Assembly: GCF_001542415.1 (NCBI RefSeq)
Contig: NZ_LNCU01000019.1
Coordinates: forward strand, 62,001 to 126,000
DNA length: 64,000 nt
Direction of reading: 5' to 3'
From: Bradyrhizobium macuxiense
GTDB lineage: Bacteria; Pseudomonadota; Alphaproteobacteria; Rhizobiales; Xanthobacteraceae
Shown here: positions 35,020 through 42,456 of the stretch, in pieces
Numbering within the stretch: position 1 is the first letter of the stretch
Layout: each line of letters opens with the position of its first letter
Program-made: the position numbers and the translations under genes
Notes under the pieces: model-generated
Databases searched by the model: none
What the model was told of the DNA's origin: nothing
Seen by the model: the letters and a program-made list of their open reading frames with translations, nothing else

Positions 35020-36708
35020 ATGGACACCATCAGGTGGATCATCTCCACCGCTCCGGAAATCTTCCTGCTTCTGGCGGTCGCCATCGGCACGATCCTTGGC
35101 CGCATGCGAATCCGCGGGTTTTCAATCGGCACCACGGCTTGCATCCTGGTCGTATCCGTTCTCATCGGCCAGCTCGGCAGCTTCAGCTTCCCGGCGCTGC
35201 TTCGGGTGATTCTCTTCAGCCTGTTCGTGTTCACAATCGGCTACAAATCGGGGCCTGAGTTCTTCGCCTCGCTGAGCATCCGCACGCTCGCGCAGGTCGT
35301 CATGGCGCTTGTGCTCGGCTGCACCGGCCTCCTCATCGTGCTGATCTTCGCCTTCAGCTTCGGGCTCGACCCCGGCACGGCATCCGGTCTCGCCGCCGGC
35401 GCGCTGACGCAATCTTCCGTGATCGGCACGGCATCCGGTGCACTGACCCAGCTCGGACTGCCGAAGAATGTATTGGAGCAGCAGGAGGCGAACATCGCTG
35501 CCGGCTACGCTGTAACCTACGTGCTCGGCTATATCTTGACGCTCCTCTTTGTTCCGTTTGTCGCCCCGAGGCTGATGGGCGTCAACTTGAAGGTCGAAGC
35601 GAAGAAGCTCGAGGCCGAGCTCTCGGGTGGCGAGCCCCCTAAGTCGGAGAACTTGCACTATCGCAAATTCCAGGCGCGGGCCTATCGCGTCTCGGCGGCG
35701 ACCGGACGGACTGTCAAGGCGATCGAAGACGCGATCGGAAGCCGCACCGTCATCGAGCGGATCGTACGGCAAGGCGCCGATATCGAGCCACATCTCGATA
35801 CTGTACTCGAGGCAGGCGACGACATCGTCATGTCCGGACCAACCGCGGCCATCGTCGCGGCCAAGCCGGTCATCGGCAGCGAAATCGAAGCGGATGAGAT
35901 CTTGGGGGCGATCCCCGGCAACGTGATCAAAGTCCTGGTCGACAACCGCAAGCTCCACGGCCGTTCAATCCGGGAGGTCGCCGACCGCGTCGGGAGCGAT
36001 GCCCGCGGCGTATTCCTGCGCACGCTGACCCGCATGGGTCGCGAGGTTCCGCTCAGCCCGGACACCAGGGTCTATGTCGGTGACGTCATGACGTTGGTCG
36101 GCAGCACCCACAATATCGAGCACGCCGCCGCGCATGTCGGGCAGATCGTGCGTTCCGGCGACCGTAGCGACATCGCCTTTCTCACCGCGGGCATCGCCGC
36201 AGGCCTGCTGGCAGGTCTCGTCAGCTTCAAGGTCGGCGGCATCGCGCTGACGCTCGGCGGCGGTGGCGGCGCGCTGATAGCGGGCCTCCTCTGCGGCTGG
36301 CTGCGCTCGCGCCGGCCGACCATGGGCGCAATTCCACCCGCCGGACAGCAGACAGTGAGCGATCTCGGCCTCGGCGGCTTCATCGCAGCGATTGGTCTTG
36401 GCAATGGGCATGCCGCGTGGACTGCAATCCAGGGGCACGGCGCGTTGCTCGTGGGCATGGGGCTTGTCGTCACGCTGGTGCCACTGATGGTCGCGACCCT
36501 GTTTGCGTACCATGTGCTTCGCATGAACCCGGTCATCACTTGCGGCGCGCTGGCCGGCGCCATGACGGTTGATGCCGCGGTGACCGGAGCCTGCGAGGTC
36601 GCCGAGAGCCAGACGCCGGTACTCGGCGTCGCGGTGCCCTACGCGGTAGGCAACGTCGTCCTGACTGTCCTCGGCCCGATCATCGTGGCCTGCACCTTCA
36701 CTGGCTAG
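35020..36708 (+). CDS. AspT/YidE-family exchanger, second paralogue
   Basis: A 562-residue membrane protein with the same layout as the gene at 27864: an N-terminal helix group, two RCK_C-like domains (~210-380, VIERIVRQGADIEPHLDTVL and IKVLVDNRKLHGRSIREVAD), then a second helix group ending VPYAVGNVVLTVLGPIIVAC. Helical stretches such as GLAAGALTQSSVIGTASGAL correspond to GGMLAGSQTMSAAIGSAEQA in the other copy. ATG 35020 follows GGGGAAG. It leads a rightward unit with a hydrolase and an IalB-type protein rather than a decarboxylase, so its substrate may differ. Confidence 0.88.
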   Translation: MDTIRWIISTAPEIFLLLAVAIGTILGRMRIRGFSIGTTACILVVSVLIGQLGSFSFPALLRVILFSLFVFTIGYKSGPEFFASLSIRTLAQVVMALVLGCTGLLIVLIFAFSFGLDPGTASGLAAGALTQSSVIGTASGALTQLGLPKNVLEQQEANIAAGYAVTYVLGYILTLLFVPFVAPRLMGVNLKVEAKKLEAELSGGEPPKSENLHYRKFQARAYRVSAATGRTVKAIEDAIGSRTVIERIVRQGADIEPHLDTVLEAGDDIVMSGPTAAIVAAKPVIGSEIEADEILGAIPGNVIKVLVDNRKLHGRSIREVADRVGSDARGVFLRTLTRMGREVPLSPDTRVYVGDVMTLVGSTHNIEHAAAHVGQIVRSGDRSDIAFLTAGIAAGLLAGLVSFKVGGIALTLGGGGGALIAGLLCGWLRSRRPTMGAIPPAGQQTVSDLGLGGFIAAIGLGNGHAAWTAIQGHGALLVGMGLVVTLVPLMVATLFAYHVLRMNPVITCGALAGAMTVDAAVTGACEVAESQTPVLGVAVPYAVGNVVLTVLGPIIVACTFTG

Positions 36709-36718
36709 GGAGGAGTGG

Positions 36719-37612
36719 ATGCGGCGACATGCTTTCCCGAGTTGGCCGATCGCGGCCGCACTGCTCGTCCTGATTTCTCTGCCCGTTTCGGCACGCGCCG
36801 GCGATCAGGCCGCACCGCAAGCGATTCAGGAGGAAATCTGGGCACTGCCGTTGCCGCTCCCGATGTTCGCCTATCTGGTTCGTCCGGTTGGCGATGGCCC
36901 CTTCCCGCTGGTGATCATGAATCACGGGGTGTCGCTCAATCCCAGGGAGCGTAGCTTCTTCCCGCTGGTCGAATTCCGCGATGCCGCAATGTGGTTCGCG
37001 CAGCGTGGATACCTCGTCGTGGCGCCGGTCGGCACGGGATATGGCGCGGCGGCAATCGACATTCCCGAGCGCGGGCTCTATGGCCCGTTCTTCTCCAAGG
37101 TCGGCAAATGCACGAACCCGAACTTCCTGGATCCGGGCCTCGCGGTCGCGCAGGTCGACCTCTGGATCATCGATTACATGGCCGCCGAAAAACGGATCGT
37201 ACCGAAGGATGTGATCGTGGTCGGGCAATCCGCCGGCGGCTGGGCCTCGATCGCGCTGTCGAGCCTCAACCCCGCGCAAGTCAAGGCCATCATCACCTTC
37301 GCGGCAGGCCGCGGCGGCCGCGTCGATGGCAAACCCAACAACAACTGCGCACCCGACAAGTTGGTCGAGGCGACCCGCGAGTTCGGCCGCACATCGCGCA
37401 TTCCCATGCTCTGGATCTACGTCGAGAACGACACCTTCTTCGGTCCGGCCCTGTCCAAGCGCATGTATGAGGCCTTCACGGCTGCCGGCGGCCGGGCGGA
37501 ATACCATCTGCTGCCGCCATTCGGCAACGATGGCCACTTCCTGATCGGCTCGGCCGACGCGATCCCGATCTGGTCGCCGCTTGTCGAACAGTTTCTGAGC
37601 CGACTTCGATAA
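36719..37612 (+). CDS. exported alpha/beta hydrolase (dienelactone hydrolase-like)
   Basis: A 297-residue secreted hydrolase. A signal peptide (PIAAALLVLISLPVSARA) precedes an alpha/beta fold with PLVIMNHGVS (oxyanion-side strand), nucleophile elbow VVGQSAGGWAS and late His in NDGHFLIGS; a probable acid residue is in YVENDTFFG. Periplasmic location is inferred from the signal peptide. It starts ten bases after the AspT-paralogue stop with GGAG just ahead, so it is in the same operon. Substrate unknown, perhaps an ester or peptide. Confidence 0.83.
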   Translation: MRRHAFPSWPIAAALLVLISLPVSARAGDQAAPQAIQEEIWALPLPLPMFAYLVRPVGDGPFPLVIMNHGVSLNPRERSFFPLVEFRDAAMWFAQRGYLVVAPVGTGYGAAAIDIPERGLYGPFFSKVGKCTNPNFLDPGLAVAQVDLWIIDYMAAEKRIVPKDVIVVGQSAGGWASIALSSLNPAQVKAIITFAAGRGGRVDGKPNNNCAPDKLVEATREFGRTSRIPMLWIYVENDTFFGPALSKRMYEAFTAAGGRAEYHLLPPFGNDGHFLIGSADAIPIWSPLVEQFLSRLR

Positions 37613-37641
37613 TGGGCCAGACAAGCCTGGGAGCAACAGCC

Positions 37642-38253
37642 ATGAGCACGCCTTATAGTCGTCGACGCCCGCACCCCAAACAGCCTGCCGTCGCAGCATT
37701 CCTGCTGCTGGCGGCCAGCTGCGGCTTTGCGCACAGCCAACAGGCCCCAGCACCTAGCAATGCCCCCAAGGTAGACCCGGCCGAAGTCCCGACCCGCGGG
37801 CAGCGTCCGCCGCGGGAGATCAAATACGGCGATTGGCGCAAGCTCTGCTTCAAGGCCGGGAGTGCAAAGATGCTCTGCCGGACCACCATCACCGGCACAT
37901 TCGAGACCGGCCAGACCGCGGTCCGCATCGATCTGATCGAACGCCAAGACGGAGGCGCCCGGCTACAACTTTTCCTGCCGGTCGGCCTTTACCTGCAAGC
38001 CGGCGTAACGCTCTCGGTCGACCAGAAAGAGCCATACCGATTTCCGTACACATGGTGTCTGAGCAACGCTTGCATCGCGGCTCACCCCGCCGATCCTAAG
38101 CTCATCATGGAAATGGAGTCGGGACGAACACTTGCGCTGGAGGTGGTCGATTCCAATATCCTGTCAGTTACGACATCGATACCGCTTGAGCGGTTCGGAT
38201 CCGTAAGACACGATGCTCCGGCACAAACGTTCGATCAGCCCATCGACGAATGA
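37642..38253 (+). CDS. invasion-associated locus B (IalB) family protein
   Basis: A 203-residue exported protein (213 if ATG 37612, which overlaps the previous stop as TAATG, is used). The signal peptide (AFLLLAASCGFAHSQ) is followed by a Pro-rich linker. The IalB domain has KYGDWRKLCFKAG, KMLCRTTITGTFETG, PVGLYLQAGVTLSVDQ, YTWCLSNACIAAHPAD. The four Cys residues are at IalB-like positions. The family is periplasmic and linked to envelope stress and, in Bartonella, host entry. It is the third gene of the box-5 rightward operon. Confidence 0.85.
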   Translation: MSTPYSRRRPHPKQPAVAAFLLLAASCGFAHSQQAPAPSNAPKVDPAEVPTRGQRPPREIKYGDWRKLCFKAGSAKMLCRTTITGTFETGQTAVRIDLIERQDGGARLQLFLPVGLYLQAGVTLSVDQKEPYRFPYTWCLSNACIAAHPADPKLIMEMESGRTLALEVVDSNILSVTTSIPLERFGSVRHDAPAQTFDQPIDE

Positions 38254-38269
38254 TGATGCAGGGCGCAGA

Positions 38270-38644
38270 CTACAATGCCGTCCTCAGAAGCCGCTCGATC
38301 GGCTCGATCAGCGACCGCGCCGTGAACGGCTTGGTCAGATAGGCGATGCACCCCGATGCCACCGCGGCCATGCGCGTCGTATGATTGTCGTTCCCCGTGA
38401 TGTAAATGACCGGCAAGTTGACGCCCAGATCCGCCAGGCGATGTCGCAGCTCGATACCGGAACCGTCGCTGAGATTGACATCGAGAATGAGACAAACGGC
38501 GCTCTGAAAGTCGCCATGCCTTAGCAAGGCTGCACCGGTCTCGAACAGTTCGGATGCGAAGCCGTGCCCCCTCAGCAGCCGCTTGATGCCTCTGAGCATC
38601 GAGGGATTATCATCCACAACGAAAACGAGATTCCGCGTCGGCAA
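38270..38644 (-). CDS. single-domain response regulator (FixJ receiver-like)
   Basis: A 124-residue receiver: FVVDDNPSMLRGI, phospho-acceptor Asp in CLILDVNLSDGSG, Thr in VIYITGND, Lys in AYLTKPFTA. It appears to start with TTG at 38644; no ATG lies upstream in frame. It is downstream of, and on the same strand as, the FixJ-type regulator at 38851 but is separated by 206 nt containing a palindromic operator candidate, so it probably has its own promoter. It is convergent with the IalB gene. Confidence 0.83.
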   Translation of the reverse strand: MPTRNLVFVVDDNPSMLRGIKRLLRGHGFASELFETGAALLRHGDFQSAVCLILDVNLSDGSGIELRHRLADLGVNLPVIYITGNDNHTTRMAAVASGCIAYLTKPFTARSLIEPIERLLRTAL

Positions 38645-38802
38645 GATGGTCGGCCTCGGCTACTTTCCAGATTCGATTGCTGATCCCGCGCCGCAAGGTT
38701 AATCCTGCGGATCAATCGCTTGAGGCGAATTCCATTTACCAGCCGACGCTCCCCGCAGCCCACGGCTCATTGTCACATACGCCCTGTCAAAACTCTTTCA
38801 TA

Positions 38803-38818
38803 TTGTCCCTTTGGACAG
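38803..38818. promoter_or_regulatory. operator candidate, TTGTCCC-TTT-GGACAG
   Basis: Inverted repeat TGTCC-N4-GGACA within TTGTCCCTTTGGACAG, 160 nt before the receiver gene at 38644. The same 16-mer with AAA at the centre occurs on the other strand at 41642-41657. Two copies in one regulatory cluster point to a shared DNA-binding protein. Confidence 0.6.
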
Positions 38819-38850
38819 GGAAACTGCGCATACGGCATCGACGGCTCGTA

Positions 38851-39486
38851 TCAACCGCGTTGACTCGCCGCCGGATCAAGCATGCCAAGTCGCTCCGCGA
38901 TCGAGACCAGCTCTGCAAGGGACTGGACCTGCATCTTTTCCATGACCTCGTGGCGATGCGCCTTCACGGTACGCTCGGTCGTTCCAAGTTCGTGAGCAAT
39001 TTGCTTGTTGATCTTGCCCCGCACGATCAGCTCAAATACCTGACGCTCCCGTGGCGTTAGGGTCGCAATAAGGGCGCGTAGCGCTTCGAGCTTGCTGCGC
39101 TGGCTGAGCGCGAGTTTCTGGCGAGCCATGGCGCGCTCGATCGCACCGATCAGTTGCTCCGACGAGACCGGCTTTATCAGAAAATCTTCGGCCCCTGCCT
39201 TGATCGCTCTCACAGTTGTCTCGGTATCGGCGTGTCCGGTAAGGAACACGATCGGGAGAGTCGAACCGAGCTCGATCAGGCGACTTTGAAGTTCCGGTCC
39301 GCTCAGGCCGGGAATGCGCACGTCAAGCAGAATGCATCCCAATCCGTGATTGTCTGGAAGCCGATCCAGCAACTCTTGCGCCGACGAATAGACCGCAACA
39401 TCGTAGCCAGCGAGCTTGAGCCGACGCTCGATTGCTGTTCGAAATGACGTATCGTCGTCAACCACGTGAACGTAGCCGGGCAACAT
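38851..39486 (-). CDS. FixJ/NarL-type response regulator
   Basis: A 211-residue DNA-binding response regulator: receiver (HVVDDDTSFRTAIERRL; ILLDVRIPGLSGPEL; FLIKPVSSEQL) and LuxR-type HTH (LTPRERQVFELIVRGKINKQ, GTTERTVKAHRHEVMEKM). ATG 39486 has AGGAGAG immediately upstream and is chosen over a frame extending to 39633. It lies 165 nt downstream of the periplasmic-sensor kinase gene (39652-41526) on the same strand and is its likely partner. By analogy with FixJ, it may activate the divergent Crp/Fnr gene at 41776. Confidence 0.9.
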   Translation of the reverse strand: MLPGYVHVVDDDTSFRTAIERRLKLAGYDVAVYSSAQELLDRLPDNHGLGCILLDVRIPGLSGPELQSRLIELGSTLPIVFLTGHADTETTVRAIKAGAEDFLIKPVSSEQLIGAIERAMARQKLALSQRSKLEALRALIATLTPRERQVFELIVRGKINKQIAHELGTTERTVKAHRHEVMEKMQVQSLAELVSIAERLGMLDPAASQRG

Positions 39487-39651
39487 TCTCTCCTGCGCGA
39501 TCGACAAATAAGTTGGTCGATCCGACCGTGGAACAATGTCCGCAAAGGCAATGCTTAGAAATACTGCATTCGTCTTATGAACAAGTCTCGTTACGCTTGC
39601 GCCGGTGGCTCCAGGTTTCTTCTGGCGAAACATTCCCGCAGATCGGATCTC

Positions 39652-41526
39652 TCAAACTCGATGAAGTTGCCTAAGGGTCGACTGGGCCACCAGGGGCAGC
39701 GACAAATGAAATACCGCTCCCCCGGCCGACTGGTTTTCTGCCCAGATTTGCCCATTGTGGGCCAGTATAATCGTTCGCGCGATCGACAATCCGATTCCCA
39801 TTCCCTGCTCTTTCGTCGTGAAGAACGGGTCAAATATCTCGTTCAACTTGTCCTGCGGTATTCCCGGACCGGAATCCGAAATCGAGACCACCGCAGAGGC
39901 ATCGCCGTTGACCTCTGTCCGGGCGATGACCGTGCGCCCGTAGGGCATCTTGGCCATCGCATCCATGCTGTTCACGACAAGATTGAGTATGACCTGCTGC
40001 AACTGCACGGGGTCGCCCTTGACCCGAGGTGCTTCCGCGGAAGTCTGCAGATAGAACGCAACGTTGTGCGCCGAAGCCTGCAGCGACAGAACATCAAAGG
40101 CCTCGCGCATGGTCTGGTTGAGATCGATCTCCGTTGTCTCAAAGGGCGCACGTTTCAGGAGGCTCCGCATCCTCCGGATCACTTCGCTTGCGCGCAGGTC
40201 GTCGCGCTTGATGTCGGAAATGATCTCCCTCACCTCATCAAGATCAGGCGTTTTCGAGTGCAGGATCAGCTCTGCCGACTCCGCGTTGGTCAGGATCGAA
40301 CCGAGCGGTTGATTGAGCTCATGGGCGATTGACGAGGAAAGCTCCCCTGCTGTCGCGTGCCGATTGATGTGAGCAAGTTCAGACAAGCGCTGGCGCGACT
40401 CGACCTCCGCCCGGCGTCGCATGTGCCGCTCGTGCAGCAGAAACGCAATCAGCCCGGCCTGGATCAGAAGCGCTGCCCCAAGGGCGACTGCGCGCCAACG
40501 ATACTTTTCGAGGAACGACGGTTCGCGAAAACGGACCTCGCTGCCTGAGGGCAGGTTCGATTCATTGACGCTCCAGCGCTCCATTTGTTGCCAATTAAAG
40601 ATCGGCTTCACGACATCGACGACTGATAACGGAATGCTTTCCGGATTTTCACCGTCCAGGATCCGCAGCGCGCTCTTCGCCGCCTCCGCCCCGATCAGGG
40701 TCGGGGCAATAACGAAGCCGCCGATTCCGCCGGGCCCGAGATATGTCTCCGACGCCACCACGATCGGCCGGTTCGCCCTTTCGGCAACGACGGCAAGCGC
40801 GTCGGATGGCGGAAAGTAGTTGCCGTTGCCGTCGGTATAAACTCCTAAATAAATGATCGCGCTGTCGCCGGGCAGCGTGGCCACCCGATCGAGGAGTTCT
40901 GCCATGGGTCGCCCAACGATCTCGACGACGTTGAGACCCTCGATCCTGGTGGCAATCTCGTCCTTCCAGTTGCGGAAGAGCACCTGGCGCTCCCAATCTG
41001 CTCCCACGACGACCGCCGTTGCGAGGTTGGGCACTACAGCGCGCGCAGCCTTTACGGCATCGCTGAATTTCACGGATATGATGCCGCCGGTCACATAGGG
41101 AGGCGGGCGCAACCGCGCAAAGTCGCGTTCCTCGACCAAGGCGAAAACGACTGGTGTATCCGGCCATAGTTTCGAATGCCAGCGCAGCACCAGCTCCAGG
41201 GTCGCGCCGCCAATCGCCACTACCACGCCAATCGGCCGGTCGCGGTACTTTGCCTCGAGAAATTGGCGAAAATCCTCTTCATATCGTTCGCCCCCAAACC
41301 GGTTGAGATCGAGACTCTCGGTGTAGATGGTGGTCTCCGCTGCCGAATGTTCGCTGACCATCGCCCGCAACCCCGAAAACACCTGGTAGTAGAACGGTCC
41401 ACGTCGGTCAGATTGGTCCAGTACAAGCATGGAATGCGGCCGCGCCTCATGCGCCCGGAGACCGGCCGGGAAAAGCAGCGCCATCAGCAAGATGATCAGC
41501 CTGGAGAGCCGGATTGCCTTATCCAT
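39652..41526 (-). CDS. sensor histidine kinase with periplasmic ABC-substrate-binding-like domain
   Basis: A 624-residue kinase. A signal/anchor helix (LIILLMALLFPAGLRA) is followed by a ~300-residue periplasmic domain resembling the ABC-type binding proteins fused to sensor kinases (GVVVAIGGATLELVLRWHSK, TPVVFALVEER, IVVASETYLGPGGIGGF). A second helix (AVALGAALLIQAGLIAFLL) leads to the transmitter: His in LSSSIAHELNQPLGSI, LNLVVNSMDAM, DSGPGIPQDKLNEIF, TTKEQGMGIGLSIA. It should bind a small periplasmic ligand. ATG 41526 is used; an in-frame ATG at 41640 is possible. It pairs with the regulator at 38851. Confidence 0.88.
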   Translation of the reverse strand: MDKAIRLSRLIILLMALLFPAGLRAHEARPHSMLVLDQSDRRGPFYYQVFSGLRAMVSEHSAAETTIYTESLDLNRFGGERYEEDFRQFLEAKYRDRPIGVVVAIGGATLELVLRWHSKLWPDTPVVFALVEERDFARLRPPPYVTGGIISVKFSDAVKAARAVVPNLATAVVVGADWERQVLFRNWKDEIATRIEGLNVVEIVGRPMAELLDRVATLPGDSAIIYLGVYTDGNGNYFPPSDALAVVAERANRPIVVASETYLGPGGIGGFVIAPTLIGAEAAKSALRILDGENPESIPLSVVDVVKPIFNWQQMERWSVNESNLPSGSEVRFREPSFLEKYRWRAVALGAALLIQAGLIAFLLHERHMRRRAEVESRQRLSELAHINRHATAGELSSSIAHELNQPLGSILTNAESAELILHSKTPDLDEVREIISDIKRDDLRASEVIRRMRSLLKRAPFETTEIDLNQTMREAFDVLSLQASAHNVAFYLQTSAEAPRVKGDPVQLQQVILNLVVNSMDAMAKMPYGRTVIARTEVNGDASAVVSISDSGPGIPQDKLNEIFDPFFTTKEQGMGIGLSIARTIILAHNGQIWAENQSAGGAVFHLSLPLVAQSTLRQLHRV

Positions 41527-41641
41527 AACGTTCGGAGCCGGAGGCAAGGTCGTGGGAAAGACTAGCACCAGATTGCGGCCATGAGAATGGACCGGAGACG
41601 CGCTCCGGCAACTACGAACCATTGTCGCAATCCCGCGCATC

Positions 41642-41657
41642 CTGTCCTTTGGGACAA
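41642..41657. promoter_or_regulatory. operator candidate, TTGTCCC-AAA-GGACAG (minus strand)
   Basis: On the plus strand CTGTCC-TTT-GGGACAA; its complement matches 38803-38818 except for the central triplet. It lies in the divergent gap, about 123 nt from both the kinase start (41526) and the Crp/Fnr start (41776). Confidence 0.6.
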
Positions 41658-41775
41658 TGACCTCAAGGCCAATAGCGACAGCCTGTGCGTGTATCGTAAA
41701 TCAGGGCGCGGACACAGCATTTCGAGCCGCGGCTGACGACGTACTTAGTATTTGGTACAAGCAGGGGGGCTATCC

Positions 41776-42444
41776 ATGTTTGCTCACGTCAAGGCCAGCC
41801 CGACCTACCCTCCCGGCATTCTCGGCGGTCTGACAGCCAGCCACGTCACCTTCAGCACCAGCGAATTCAACTACCGCAAGGGTACCGAAATCTACGGTGA
41901 GAAGGAGCCAGCAGAGTACGTCTATCAGGTCGTTTCAGGCGCGGTCCGCAGCTATAAGCTCCTTTCCGACGGGCGCCGCCAAATCGGTGCCTTTCATCTG
42001 GTCGGGGACATTTTCGGACTGGAGAACGATGACGCTCATCGTTTCACCGCCGAAGCCATCATGGACACCACGGTGCGACTGGTCAGACGGTTGAGCCTGG
42101 AGCGGGTCGCGCATTCAGACCCCGTGCTCGCTCGCAACCTTCTCGTCATGACGACCAGCAACCTGCAGCACGCCGAAGACCATATGCTGCTTTTGGGCCG
42201 CAAGACCGCGCTGGAGCGGGTCGCCGCCTTCCTGCTTGAAATGGATCGTCGGTTGACGGGGGTCGACGTCGTCGCCTTGCCGATGTGCCGACGGGATATC
42301 GCCGACTATCTCGGCCTGACACTCGAGACGGTATCGCGGGCGTTGTCCAAACTGCACGCCTACGGTGCGCTCAACTTCCTCGGCTCCAACCAGCGCGAAA
42401 TCATGCTGGTGGACCGCGATCAACTGGCTCGGCTGGATACCTAA
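41776..42444 (+). CDS. FixK-like Crp/Fnr-family transcription factor
   Basis: A 222-residue Crp/Fnr protein: cyclic-nucleotide-binding-like beta roll (GTEIYGEKEPAEYVYQVVSG, then GAFHLVGDIFGLE), a dimerisation helix, and an HTH with recognition helix LTLETVSRALSKL. The E-SR pattern in that helix is the one FNR/FixK use to read TTGAT half-sites. The N-terminal four-Cys iron-sulfur motif of FNR is absent, as in FixK. Cys171 lies just before the HTH (ALPMCRRDIADYLG), where Bradyrhizobium FixK2 has its redox-sensitive Cys183; the equivalence is by recollection. GGGGGG precedes ATG 41776. Likely regulator of the boxes in this window. Confidence 0.88.
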   Translation: MFAHVKASPTYPPGILGGLTASHVTFSTSEFNYRKGTEIYGEKEPAEYVYQVVSGAVRSYKLLSDGRRQIGAFHLVGDIFGLENDDAHRFTAEAIMDTTVRLVRRLSLERVAHSDPVLARNLLVMTTSNLQHAEDHMLLLGRKTALERVAAFLLEMDRRLTGVDVVALPMCRRDIADYLGLTLETVSRALSKLHAYGALNFLGSNQREIMLVDRDQLARLDT

Positions 42445-42456
42445 GACGTGGACGCA

